In this document: positions 50,084 through 58,313 of the stretch, piece by piece
Position numbering within the stretch: the stretch's first letter is position 1
Layout: each line of letters opens with the position of its first letter
DNA from: an uncultured Mailhella sp.
GTDB lineage: Bacteria > Desulfobacterota > Desulfovibrionia > Desulfovibrionales > Desulfovibrionaceae
DNA: 64,000 bases
Assembly (NCBI GenBank): GCA_944322635.1
Contig: CALUPL010000006.1
Coordinates: forward strand, 31,927 to 95,926
Direction: 5' to 3'
Translations under genes and position numbers: made by a program
The notes under the pieces: model-generated
Databases searched by the model: none
The model's input: the letters and a program-made list of their open reading frames with translations, nothing else
Told to the model about the DNA's origin: nothing

Positions 50084-52093
50084 ATGGACATTGTATGGTA
50101 TGTGCTCAACGCACTGCTGGAAGTGTTCCAGCCCTTCAACGTGCTCATGATGCTGGTCGGTCTGGCGCTCGGCGTCATAGGCGGCATGCTGCCCGGCATC
50201 AACTCCGTGACCACGCTTGCGCTGTTTGTCCCCTTCACCTTCAGCATGTCCCCCTACACGGCGCTCATTTCCCTGGGCAGCATCTACATGGGTTCCACCT
50301 ACGGCGGCTCCATTGCCTCCGTGCTCATCAATACCCCCGGTCAGGCCAGCAGCATTGCCACGGCCATGGAAGGCTACCCCATGACCCTGCGCGGCGACAG
50401 CCGCAGAGCTCTTGATCTCTCCCTTTCCGCCTCGGCCTTCGGCGGCGTGTTCGGCGGCGTCATGCTGCTGCTCTTCTTCGAACCTCTTTCCTCCGCCGCG
50501 CTCAAGTTCGGTTCCGAAGCCTTCTTCTGGATGGGCATTTTCGGCCTGTCCGCCCTGGCCACGCTCTTCCCCGGACAGGTGGTGAAATCCCTCATGGCCG
50601 GTTTCATAGGCATGGCCATAAGCACCATAGGCATGGACCAGACCGCCGGTCTTCCCCGCTTCACCATGGGCTACTATCCCCTCATTCAGGGGCTCGACAT
50701 GGTGGTGGTCATGATAGGCCTCTTCTCCATTTCCCAGATGTTCACCCTGCTTGAATCCGACGACGACTACATTGTCGCCGAAGCCAAGAAGGGCAAGTCC
50801 TTCTGGCGCGTCATGCTCGACACCCTGCGCAGAATGAAGCTGCTCTGCGGCTCCTCCATGCTCGGCACCTTCATAGGCATCATGCCCGGCACCGGCGGCA
50901 CCGTGGCCTCCATTCTGGCCTACAACGAAGCCAAGCGCTTCTCCCGCACCCCCGAAAAGTTCGGCACCGGCATCGACGACGGCATCATTGCCCCCGAAAG
51001 CGCCAACAATGCCAGCGTGGGCGGCGCCCTCGTGCCCCTGCTCGCCATAGGCATTCCCGGCAGCGCTTCCGCGGCCGTCATTGTGGGCGGACTCATGGCC
51101 CAGGGCATCACGCCCGGCCCGCAGCTGCTCGAAAAGGCTCCCGACATCGCCTATGCCTTCATTGTTTCCATCATCATCTGCAGCGTCGTCATGATTCCCG
51201 TGGGCTGGCTCATCTCCCGCGGCTGCGTGAAAATGCTCGACCTGCGCCGCAAGTTCATCATTCCCGCGGTCATCACGCTCTCCTGCGTGGGCGGCTACGC
51301 CATCCGCAGCAGCATGTTCGACGTAAACGTCATGCTCCTCACCGGCGGCTTCGCCTACGTATGCCTCAAGGCAAAAATACAGCCCGCTTCCATGGCACTC
51401 GGTCTGGTGCTCGGCCCCATAGTGGAAGAAAACCTCGTCATCACCATGATGCGCGCCAGAGCCGGCGGCGACCTCGTCGATCTGCTCGTGTTCTCCCCCC
51501 TCGCCATGGTGTTCATGATCTGCTCCATTCTGGTGCTCTGCCTGCCGTTCATCATGTCCCAGATAAAGAAGCCCGCCGGTGAACGCGGCCTCAACCTGCA
51601 CCTCACCTGCAACCTGCTGGCCGTGAAACGCTTCGACTTCTGGATGGTTCTGCTCATCGTGCTCGCCGCCATTCCCTTCATCATCGAAGCCACCGACTTC
51701 CAGGAAGAAAGCCGCATCTATCCCATGTTCGTGTACGTCGGCATCGTGCTTCTCGGACTGCTCGCCCTCGTCAACATGGTCTTCTTCACCTATCCGGAAA
51801 ACACCTGCGACGACGGCAACTGCAACATAGGCATGTGCCATCTGCACATTCTCTTCTGCTTCCTCGTGTGCCTGGCGTGCATTCAGATTTCCGACACGCT
51901 CGGATTCTACGCCTCCATGTTCCTCTGCATGCTGGTCATCCTCGTCTATCTCACGCTCGTGAACCACAAGGAAAGGCTGACCGTCAAGGAATTCGGCAAG
52001 CTCGTTCTGGCCACGTTCATTGCCATTCTCTTCGAATACCTCTGCTTCACCGTTCTGCTGCAAATGGAAACGCCCGCCGGAATGCTCATCTGA
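50084..52093 (+). CDS. TctA-TctB fusion, tripartite tricarboxylate transporter permease
   Basis: The 669-residue membrane protein holds the complete TctA large subunit (about 1-500: GVIGGMLPGINSVTTLALF, GSIYMGSTYGGSIASVLINT, GIMPGTGGTVASILAYNEAK). It continues into about 150 residues with four further helices (from RFDFWMVLLIVLAAIPFIIE), matching the small TctB subunit. In most bacteria tctA and tctB are separate genes. A Cys-rich loop, CDDGNCNIGMC, lies in the TctB part. AGGATAC precedes the ATG. The MFS gene begins 19 bases later. Confidence 0.9.
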   Translation: MDIVWYVLNALLEVFQPFNVLMMLVGLALGVIGGMLPGINSVTTLALFVPFTFSMSPYTALISLGSIYMGSTYGGSIASVLINTPGQASSIATAMEGYPMTLRGDSRRALDLSLSASAFGGVFGGVMLLLFFEPLSSAALKFGSEAFFWMGIFGLSALATLFPGQVVKSLMAGFIGMAISTIGMDQTAGLPRFTMGYYPLIQGLDMVVVMIGLFSISQMFTLLESDDDYIVAEAKKGKSFWRVMLDTLRRMKLLCGSSMLGTFIGIMPGTGGTVASILAYNEAKRFSRTPEKFGTGIDDGIIAPESANNASVGGALVPLLAIGIPGSASAAVIVGGLMAQGITPGPQLLEKAPDIAYAFIVSIIICSVVMIPVGWLISRGCVKMLDLRRKFIIPAVITLSCVGGYAIRSSMFDVNVMLLTGGFAYVCLKAKIQPASMALGLVLGPIVEENLVITMMRARAGGDLVDLLVFSPLAMVFMICSILVLCLPFIMSQIKKPAGERGLNLHLTCNLLAVKRFDFWMVLLIVLAAIPFIIEATDFQEESRIYPMFVYVGIVLLGLLALVNMVFFTYPENTCDDGNCNIGMCHLHILFCFLVCLACIQISDTLGFYASMFLCMLVILVYLTLVNHKERLTVKEFGKLVLATFIAILFEYLCFTVLLQMETPAGMLI

Positions 52094-52112
52094 CGGAGAA
52101 AAAGAGCCTGCC

Positions 52113-53372
52113 ATGGAAAAGTTCAAAAGCTATCTCACGATCATCTTCATGTGCTGTCTTCTTTACGTCATGAGTTATTTTCACAGAGTAAGCCCGACCG
52201 TCATCGCCATGGACATCATGGAGGACTTCAAGATATCTGAGAACAGCCTCGGACTTTTCAGCAGCGCCACCATGATGGCCTACGGACTCATGCAGCTTCC
52301 CTCCGGCATGCTGTCCGATCTGTTCGGCGGCCGGAAAACGCTGGTTCTGCTCACCGTCGCCGCGGGCGGCGGAGCCCTGTGGTTCGCGTTTTCCGGCTCC
52401 GCACAGAGTGCCGTTGCAGCACGTTTTCTCGTGGGCCTCGGGCTTGCGGTCACCGTTCCCGCCGCCACGCTGCTCGCTTCCTGGAGTTCACCGCAGGCAT
52501 TCGTAAGAAGCACCTCCATTGTTTTCGCTTCGGGAGGACTCGGCGGCATTCTCGCAGCCCCCCCCCTGGCTTTTCTGAGCAATCACGTGGGCTGGCGCAC
52601 CGCCATTGCCGGATTCGCCCTGTTCACGCTCCTTCTCGCCGTTCTCACGCTCTGGCTCATCAAGGACTCTCCCGAGGGCCGAAACTCCCCTGCCCCCCGG
52701 CGTCCCGACCTGGGCAAACTGCTTGAAGGCGTGAAAAACGTGGGCAAATCCAGAAGATTCTGGATGCTGTGCATATGGTACATGTGCACGGTGGGCGGCA
52801 ACTTCTGCATGACTTCGCTGTGGTGGGGCCCGTACCTTTCCCAGGCCTGCGGTCTCACCAAGCTGGAAGTAAGCCATGTGCTCACCGCCAACGCCGTCGG
52901 ACTCATGCTCTGCTATCCCCTCATGGGCTGGATGTCCGATGTGGTCTTCAAATGCAGAAAGCCGCTCATGCTCGCCTGCTCCGTGACCGCCGCGGCCTGC
53001 CTTGCCGCTCTTGTTGCGGGCAAGTCCTCCCTGGGACTGTGGGGCATCATGGTGCTGGTGCCGCTCTTCGGGGTTTGCACCTCCTCCCCCGGAGCGCTGG
53101 CCTTCGCCATGCTCAAGGATGTCTTTCCCGCTTCGCAGACGGGTACGGCCCTCGGACTCATCAACATGAGCTTTCCCATATGGGCCGGCGTGCTGCAGTT
53201 CGGCTACGGCATGGCCTTCAGCACGGTGTCCGGTTCCCTGGGCGTCGGAGCCGGACACCTCGCCGGAATGGCTCTTCTCATCGTCAACCTCGTCGCGGGA
53301 CTTTTCTTCCTGCTGCCCGTGCCGGAACACTCCCGCCCCGCAGCCGAAGTGCCCGCCCTGTCCGACCGGTAA
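52113..53372 (+). CDS. MFS transporter
   Basis: The 419-residue, 12-helix permease resembles the organic-anion/sugar-phosphate branch (FHRVSPTVIAMDIMEDFKIS, then MMAYGLMQLPSGMLSDLFGG for the helix 2-3 motif). Lying between the TctABC genes and the second amidohydrolase, it may import a related substrate or export a product. GGAG is far upstream and the immediate ribosome site is GAGCCTG. ATG 52113 is the first sensible Met. Confidence 0.85.
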   Translation: MEKFKSYLTIIFMCCLLYVMSYFHRVSPTVIAMDIMEDFKISENSLGLFSSATMMAYGLMQLPSGMLSDLFGGRKTLVLLTVAAGGGALWFAFSGSAQSAVAARFLVGLGLAVTVPAATLLASWSSPQAFVRSTSIVFASGGLGGILAAPPLAFLSNHVGWRTAIAGFALFTLLLAVLTLWLIKDSPEGRNSPAPRRPDLGKLLEGVKNVGKSRRFWMLCIWYMCTVGGNFCMTSLWWGPYLSQACGLTKLEVSHVLTANAVGLMLCYPLMGWMSDVVFKCRKPLMLACSVTAAACLAALVAGKSSLGLWGIMVLVPLFGVCTSSPGALAFAMLKDVFPASQTGTALGLINMSFPIWAGVLQFGYGMAFSTVSGSLGVGAGHLAGMALLIVNLVAGLFFLLPVPEHSRPAAEVPALSDR

Positions 53373-53440
53373 AAAGCCGGCCCTCTCCCCTTCACTTCCT
53401 TCGCCCGGAACCTTTCCGGACGGCAACAAAGGAGCACCCC

Positions 53441-54298
53441 ATGATCATCGACTTCAGACTCCGTCCCCCGACCGGCGACTTTCTCCAGTCCGCTCAGTTC
53501 AACCCCGAACGCAACGCCAAAATGACCAAGAGCTTCGGCATGTGGCAGATGCCTTCCACCATTGAACGTTCCATGGATCTGTTCATCAGTGAAATGGACA
53601 AGAGCGGCATCACGCAGGGCGTGCTCACGGGCCGCGTAAGCTCCAGCATGGGCAACGTCACCTGTGAATCCATCCGCACCATCATGAACACCTGGCCCGG
53701 ACGCTTCCACGCCTTTGCCGGTGCGCCCTTCCTCGACTACAAGAGCACCTTCGACATCATCGACAAGGAAATTCTCAACGGCCCCTTCGCCGGACTCAAC
53801 GTGGAGCCCATGACCACCTACGATGCCCCCATGTACGCCGACGACAGACGCATCTATCCCGTGTACGAACGCGCCCAGGAATGCGGCATTCCGGTCATGA
53901 TCATGACCGGCGGCTTTGCCGACGTGGATTTGTCGTACACGCATCCCTCTCACATCGCCAATGTGGCCACGGATTTTCCCAAGCTCACCATAGTCACGCC
54001 CCACGGCTGCTGGCCTCACACACGCGAAATGGTACAGGTGGCCCTGCGCAAGGAAAACATCTACATCTCCCCCGACATCTACTCCATGGGACTGCCGGGA
54101 TATCAGGACTACATTTTCGCCGCCAACAACTTCCTTCAGGACCGCTTCCTGTACGGCAGCGCTCATCCCACCATGCCCATGGACGGATGCGTGCAGTTCT
54201 ACAAGCAGCCCGGCCTGATCAAAGATGAAGTCAAGCCCAAGATATTCTGGCAGAACGCCCAGCGAGTTCTGAACATGAAGAACAACAGACCCAGATAG
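53441..54298 (+). CDS. amidohydrolase-fold protein 2, metal site largely absent
   Basis: This 285-residue protein is a paralogue of the 48154 product: MIIDFRLRPP at the start, TPHGCWPHTREMVQVA at beta6 and NIYISPDIYS later. It again lacks the DxHxH motif (D4-F-R-L-R) and the beta5 His (MIMTGGFADVD), and it has GSAHP in place of the GSDxP Asp. The shared FRxR and PHxxWPH elements suggest a conserved, different active site. AAAGGAG precedes the ATG by about 7 bases. It is probably co-transcribed with the flavoenzyme gene 62 bases downstream. Confidence 0.82.
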   Translation: MIIDFRLRPPTGDFLQSAQFNPERNAKMTKSFGMWQMPSTIERSMDLFISEMDKSGITQGVLTGRVSSSMGNVTCESIRTIMNTWPGRFHAFAGAPFLDYKSTFDIIDKEILNGPFAGLNVEPMTTYDAPMYADDRRIYPVYERAQECGIPVMIMTGGFADVDLSYTHPSHIANVATDFPKLTIVTPHGCWPHTREMVQVALRKENIYISPDIYSMGLPGYQDYIFAANNFLQDRFLYGSAHPTMPMDGCVQFYKQPGLIKDEVKPKIFWQNAQRVLNMKNNRPR

Positions 54299-54360
54299 AC
54301 AACGACAGGAGGGGGGGCAATGTCCCCCCTTTCAACAAATTTTCTCAGGAGGCGTCACGC

Positions 54361-56295
54361 ATGAACGTGCCTTTGTTTTCAACTCCCGTGAGCATTCACG
54401 GAATGCAGGTTGCCAACCGTTTCGTCATGGCCCCCATGTCCGTACGGTATGCCGCGCCGAACGGCGAGGTGACGGAAAAGCTCATCTCTTACTATGAAGC
54501 GCGGGCCGCGGGCGGCGCAGGACTCATCATCGTGGAAGCCACATGCGTGGAACTTGCCGGAAAAAACGGCCCCAACGGCCTTGCCGTGTATGACGATTCC
54601 CACATCGCCGGCTTGAGCAAGCTCGTGCGCAGGGTGAAAAAACACGGTACGAAAATCGCCCTTCAGCTCGTGCATCGCGGCCGCTGCGCCTCCTCTCTCG
54701 TTACGGGTCAGCCCGTAAAGCTCGTTTCCTACGTTCCCGGCCTCTGCCCCGAATCGGGCTGCGTCATGCAGGAATCGGAAATAGAATCCGTCATCGACAG
54801 CTACGGTGCGGCCGCCCGCCGCGCCCGTGAGGCGGGATTCGACGCCGTGGAGCTGCACGGCGCCCACGGCTACCTCATCAATCAGTTTCTCTCTCCGCTC
54901 ACCAACCGCCGTACCGACAATTACGGCGGAACTCCCGAAAAACGCCTGCACTTTGCCCTGCGCGTGCTCGAAAGAGTAAAGGCCTTTGCCGGAGAAGACT
55001 TTCCCGTCATTTTCCGCATGGACTCCCTGGAAGGCTACCCTGGCGGCCTGACTCTCGAAGACACCATGCCCGTGGCAAAGGCTCTGGTTGAAGCGGGCGT
55101 GGATGCCCTGCACGTGTCGGCCGGCATTTACGAAAGCGGACTCGACGTGCCGAGCGCCTACACCCCACGAGCCTGGAACGTGGACAACGCCGCAGCCCTG
55201 CGCAAGGCCGTGGACGCCCGCGTGCCCGTCATTGCCGTAGGGCGCATATGCACCCCGGAACTTGCGGAAACCGTTCTGGAAGAACACAAGGCCGACATGA
55301 TTGCCCTCGGTCGCGAAATGCTGGCCGATCCGCAATTCGTGAACAAGGCTCTTTCGGGACGCTCTGCGGAAATCATTCCCTGCATAGCCTGCAACGAAGG
55401 CTGCATAGGCCGTACGGCGAAAAATCTGGAAGCGCAGTGCGCACTCAATCCCTCCACCGGCATGGAACACCTGGCAGGTTCCGTACCCGCGTCGCTTGTC
55501 AATGAAAGCGTGTGGGTCATAGGCGGAGGCCCCGCAGGCATGGAAGCCGCGCTCACGGCCGCAAGGCTCGGCCGCAAAGTCACCTTGTGGGAAAAGAATC
55601 CCGAACTCGGCGGCCTGCTCAATCTGGCCGACAACCCGCCGGACAAACAGGAGCTTTCCCGCATAGTCTCAAGCTACGCCGCAAGACTCGCCGCGTGCGG
55701 CGTCGATGTGAGAACCGGCGTGGAAGTCACAGCCGACGACGTGCGGAAGGCTGCGCCCGATCACGTATTCGTGGCCACGGGCAGCGTACCCGTCATGCCC
55801 CGCTTCTGTGCGGCCATTCCCGGCGCCGTGCCCGCAGAAGAGGTGCTGAACGCGTCTTTATTCGATTTCTCCCGCGCCCTCGTGCTCGGCGGCGGCCTCA
55901 TAGGCTGCGAAACCGCGCACCTTCTCGCAGAAAAGGGCGTTCACGTCACCATTCTGGAAATGAAGCCCGAACTCGCTTCGGACATGCAGGCCAGAGCCAG
56001 AACCATCCTGCTTGAAAAACTCAAGAAGCTTGGCGTGACCGTGATGACCGAACGCGAAGTGGTGGGGCCTGGAGAAAACGGCGCCATTCTCATACGCAAC
56101 CGCTTCGGCGGACAGGAAACGCTGACCGGCTTCGACAAGGTCGTGGTGGCCGTGGGATACCGTCCGAGGCAGAACCTGAGCGCCGAACTGGCCGCCGAAG
56201 GCGTGACGTTCCACGACATGGGCGACTGCCGCAGAGTCGGCAAAATCATGGATGCCGTACATCAGGCTAGAAAAACGGTTCAATCGGTGCTATGA
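54361..56295 (+). CDS. enoate reductase-like flavoprotein (FMN/4Fe-4S/FAD, 2,4-dienoyl-CoA reductase family)
   Basis: The 644-residue enzyme joins an Old-Yellow-Enzyme TIM barrel (about 1-335: HGAHGYLINQFLSPLTNRRT), a 4Fe-4S site C-I-A-C-N-E-G-C (about 341-348, plus the Cys of AQCALNP), and FAD/NAD Rossmann domains (GGGPAGMEAA near 390; VLGGGLIGCETA near 507). Such enzymes reduce C=C bonds of enoates or dienoyl-CoA with NADH. AGGAGG precedes the ATG by about 8 bases. In this operon it probably reduces an unsaturated acid released or isomerised by the amidohydrolase-fold proteins (inference). Confidence 0.92.
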   Translation: MNVPLFSTPVSIHGMQVANRFVMAPMSVRYAAPNGEVTEKLISYYEARAAGGAGLIIVEATCVELAGKNGPNGLAVYDDSHIAGLSKLVRRVKKHGTKIALQLVHRGRCASSLVTGQPVKLVSYVPGLCPESGCVMQESEIESVIDSYGAAARRAREAGFDAVELHGAHGYLINQFLSPLTNRRTDNYGGTPEKRLHFALRVLERVKAFAGEDFPVIFRMDSLEGYPGGLTLEDTMPVAKALVEAGVDALHVSAGIYESGLDVPSAYTPRAWNVDNAAALRKAVDARVPVIAVGRICTPELAETVLEEHKADMIALGREMLADPQFVNKALSGRSAEIIPCIACNEGCIGRTAKNLEAQCALNPSTGMEHLAGSVPASLVNESVWVIGGGPAGMEAALTAARLGRKVTLWEKNPELGGLLNLADNPPDKQELSRIVSSYAARLAACGVDVRTGVEVTADDVRKAAPDHVFVATGSVPVMPRFCAAIPGAVPAEEVLNASLFDFSRALVLGGGLIGCETAHLLAEKGVHVTILEMKPELASDMQARARTILLEKLKKLGVTVMTEREVVGPGENGAILIRNRFGGQETLTGFDKVVVAVGYRPRQNLSAELAAEGVTFHDMGDCRRVGKIMDAVHQARKTVQSVL

Positions 56296-56304
56296 TTGAC
56301 ACAT

Positions 56305-56346
56305 TGCGGTCATGAGGGTATGTCCGCACATACCTTCATGACCGCA
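56305..56346. terminator. 19-bp-stem hairpin between the flavoenzyme and lacI-type genes
   Basis: TGCGGTCATGAGGGTATGT pairs with ACATACCTTCATGACCGCA (18 of 19) around CCGC. It starts 10 bases after the stop. There is no T-run, so it may attenuate, terminate with Rho, or stabilise the mRNA end. Confidence 0.6.
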
Positions 56347-56440
56347 GGGCACGACGCCCCCCTCCCGTCATGCGCGGTCGCTCTTCGGGGATGGACGTCT
56401 TTACCGCTTCGTCAACGAGCCAACAAAAAACGAGAAAGCA

Positions 56441-57484
56441 ATGGGCACCCCCCGCCGTGTCACCCTTAAGGATATCGCCAAAGTTGCGGGAGTTTCTTCG
56501 GCGACGGTTTCCATGGCCCTCAACGGCAAGGGAAGCCTCACCCCTCTGCGCAGGGAGGCCATAAAAAAGCTGGCCAAGGACATGGGCTATGTGCCCAGCT
56601 CCATCGCCCGGGCCCTCCGGGGAGAAAAAACGCAGCTTGTCGGCGTGGTCAATTCCGACATAAGCAGCCCCATGTTCCGGGACTTCTTTTCCGGCCTGGA
56701 AGAAACGCTCTACGCCCACGGGCTCTATTTCATGGCCTCTCAGTCCATGTACAGTCTGGAGAAGGAAAAATTCCTGGTCTCCAAAATGCTCGAACAGGGG
56801 ATATGCGCTCTCCTCATAGAACCCTGCTTCCATCATGACCCCTACCTGCTCGACGTGGCCGCGCAGATTCCCGTGATACAGGTGCTGCACAGGCAGCAGC
56901 CGGAGCTTGCCGCCGTGCGCTCCGACAACAGGTTCGGAGGCGAACTCGTCACCCGTCATCTCTTCGAACTGGAAGGCAGACAGGTCGTGCACGTGTCCGG
57001 AACGCAGGGCCTCGACGCCTTCGACGAACGCATGAAGGGATTTCAAAAGGTCTATGAGGAACTTTGTCCCGACAAAAATCCGGAAGAAGCCATCTTCCAT
57101 GTGCGGGGCATACGCTACGAAGAGGGCTTCATGATCATGCCCTCCATTCTCGAAAAGTTTTCTCCTCCGCTGTCCATTTTCGCCACCAACGACATGATCG
57201 CCCTCGGCATGCTCCAATACTGCCGCCAGGTGGGACTGCACGTGCCGGACGACGTTGCCGTGGCCGGTTTCTGCAACATCGAACAGCTGGGCGTTTACGG
57301 CTTTCCCCTCACCTCCGTCAATTTCTCCAAACGGGGCATGGGCGAAGCCGCAGGCAATCTCGTGCTCGAACAGATACGAGCCCACAAGAATGCCATGTCC
57401 GTCACCATCGATCTGCCGGTATCGCTGGTCATTCGCTCCAGCACCACCGGCCAGGCCGGCCCCTCTTCCCTTTCCCGGCCGTAG
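56441..57484 (+). CDS. LacI-family transcriptional regulator
   Basis: The 347-residue protein has the LacI helix-turn-helix and hinge (VTLKDIAKVAGVSSATVSMALNGKG, about 7-31; YVPSSIARALRG hinge) and a periplasmic-binding-type sensor domain (LVGVVNSDISSPMFRDFFSG, then FATNDMIALGML and SVNFSKRGMGEAA). It is the last gene of the catabolic cluster and the natural controller of the promoter at 47503. The inducer is probably the cluster substrate. The ribosome site (GAGAAAGCA) is weak. It may have its own promoter after the hairpin. Confidence 0.93.
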   Translation: MGTPRRVTLKDIAKVAGVSSATVSMALNGKGSLTPLRREAIKKLAKDMGYVPSSIARALRGEKTQLVGVVNSDISSPMFRDFFSGLEETLYAHGLYFMASQSMYSLEKEKFLVSKMLEQGICALLIEPCFHHDPYLLDVAAQIPVIQVLHRQQPELAAVRSDNRFGGELVTRHLFELEGRQVVHVSGTQGLDAFDERMKGFQKVYEELCPDKNPEEAIFHVRGIRYEEGFMIMPSILEKFSPPLSIFATNDMIALGMLQYCRQVGLHVPDDVAVAGFCNIEQLGVYGFPLTSVNFSKRGMGEAAGNLVLEQIRAHKNAMSVTIDLPVSLVIRSSTTGQAGPSSLSRP

Positions 57485-57858
57485 GAAAGGCTCCGGCTAA
57501 GGCATGGAGCCTTTCCTGCGGCATCGGCAACAAAAGCTCACGCTTTCTCATCCTTCAAAAACACGCGGCTTCCAGACGCTCAAGGCCCACACAGACACCA
57601 AAAAACATCCTCCGCACACGTACTCATGCGTTCCGGTCCTGAAAATTCCCTCTCAGAAGAGCGCATTTCCGGCAACTCGCGCTGTTTTCCCGAACCGCAA
57701 ATGCCTGCTCAACGTTCCGTTCGCTCGGCTTCTCTCCGGTTCCAAACGAACGTTTTCCCTCCTCAAACCATGCAGCTGCCGCTCAGACCATACTTACACT
57801 CCCTGCCCTTCCCCGCCTTCGCAACAGGCGCATCCTGCAGAGTTTTCTCATGACGCTC
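57485..57858. other. 374-bp gap with no recognisable gene
   Basis: GAAAGGCTCCGG...CATGGAGCCTTTCC just after the lacI-type stop (57483-57515) can form a hairpin and may end that unit. The rest shows no gene or repeat module. Confidence 0.45.
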
Positions 57859-57887
57859 TTGACATATTTCAAGTTTTGTTGAACTAT
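57859..57887 (+). promoter_or_regulatory. promoter and ArsR-type operator of arsR
   Basis: TTGACA (57859-57864) overlaps the inverted repeat ATATTTCAA-N6-TTGAACTAT (57864-57887; arms match 8 of 9). A -10 AACTAT (57882-57887, 17-base spacer) lies 7 bases before the arsR ATG, so the mRNA would be leaderless or nearly so. No Shine-Dalgarno sequence is present. Confidence 0.6.
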
Positions 57888-57894
57888 CCGCCCC

Positions 57895-58245
57895 ATGGAA
57901 AGCAAAAAAGCCAGCAGCATATTTGAAGCCCTCTCGTCCGATGTGCGTCTCGACGTGTTCCGGCTTCTTGTGAAAAACGCGCCCGACGGTCTCGTGGCCG
58001 GCGACATCTCGCGGCTTCTGGACATCCCCGCAACCAACCTGTCCTTTCATCTGAAGGCGCTGGTGCAGAGCGGGCTCGTCACCGTGGAGCGCGAGGGAAG
58101 GTACATGCGCTACAAGGCCTCCATCCCTCTCATGCTGGACATCATTGCCTACCTCACTTCGGAATGCTGTTCCGGCAATCCGGGGTGCTGTCGCAAGTTC
58201 CGCAGGGAAAGTCACGTCGATCCCTGCTTTCTGCCCGAACGCTGA
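57895..58245 (+). CDS. arsR: ArsR-family metalloregulator
   Basis: The 116-residue winged-helix repressor (FEALSSDVRLDVFRLL, then ATNLSFHLKALVQSGLVTVEREGRYMRYK) lacks the ELCVCDL metal motif in its recognition helix. It ends with paired cysteines, ECCSGNPGCCRKF (about 96-107), similar to ArsR types that sense As(III) through C-terminal Cys residues. It probably represses its own promoter and the permease gene, since related sites precede both. No ribosome site is visible. Confidence 0.9.
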   Translation: MESKKASSIFEALSSDVRLDVFRLLVKNAPDGLVAGDISRLLDIPATNLSFHLKALVQSGLVTVEREGRYMRYKASIPLMLDIIAYLTSECCSGNPGCCRKFRRESHVDPCFLPER

Positions 58246-58269
58246 GGGTCCGCCCTTTTTTCGCGCAGT

Positions 58270-58293
58270 ATATTTCAACATTTCAACAAATAT
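58270..58293 (+). promoter_or_regulatory. second ArsR-type operator before the permease gene
   Basis: ATATTT-N12-AAATAT with the inner direct repeat TTTCAACA x2. The left part, ATATTTCAA, is identical to the left arm of the operator at 57864, which supports one regulator for both. Confidence 0.55.
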
Positions 58294-58313
58294 CATTTCA
58301 AAGGAGTTTCGTC

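Noticed and set aside
48866..52126. 1,086-residue open frame on the minus strand opposite the Bug and TctAB genes
   Set aside because: Composition (His, Glu, Gly-rich) is that of antisense reading of GC-rich coding DNA; the plus-strand proteins are clearly real.
57504..57926. 140-residue plus-strand open frame before arsR
   Set aside because: It runs through the arsR promoter and start, lacks a ribosome site and has no protein-like pattern.
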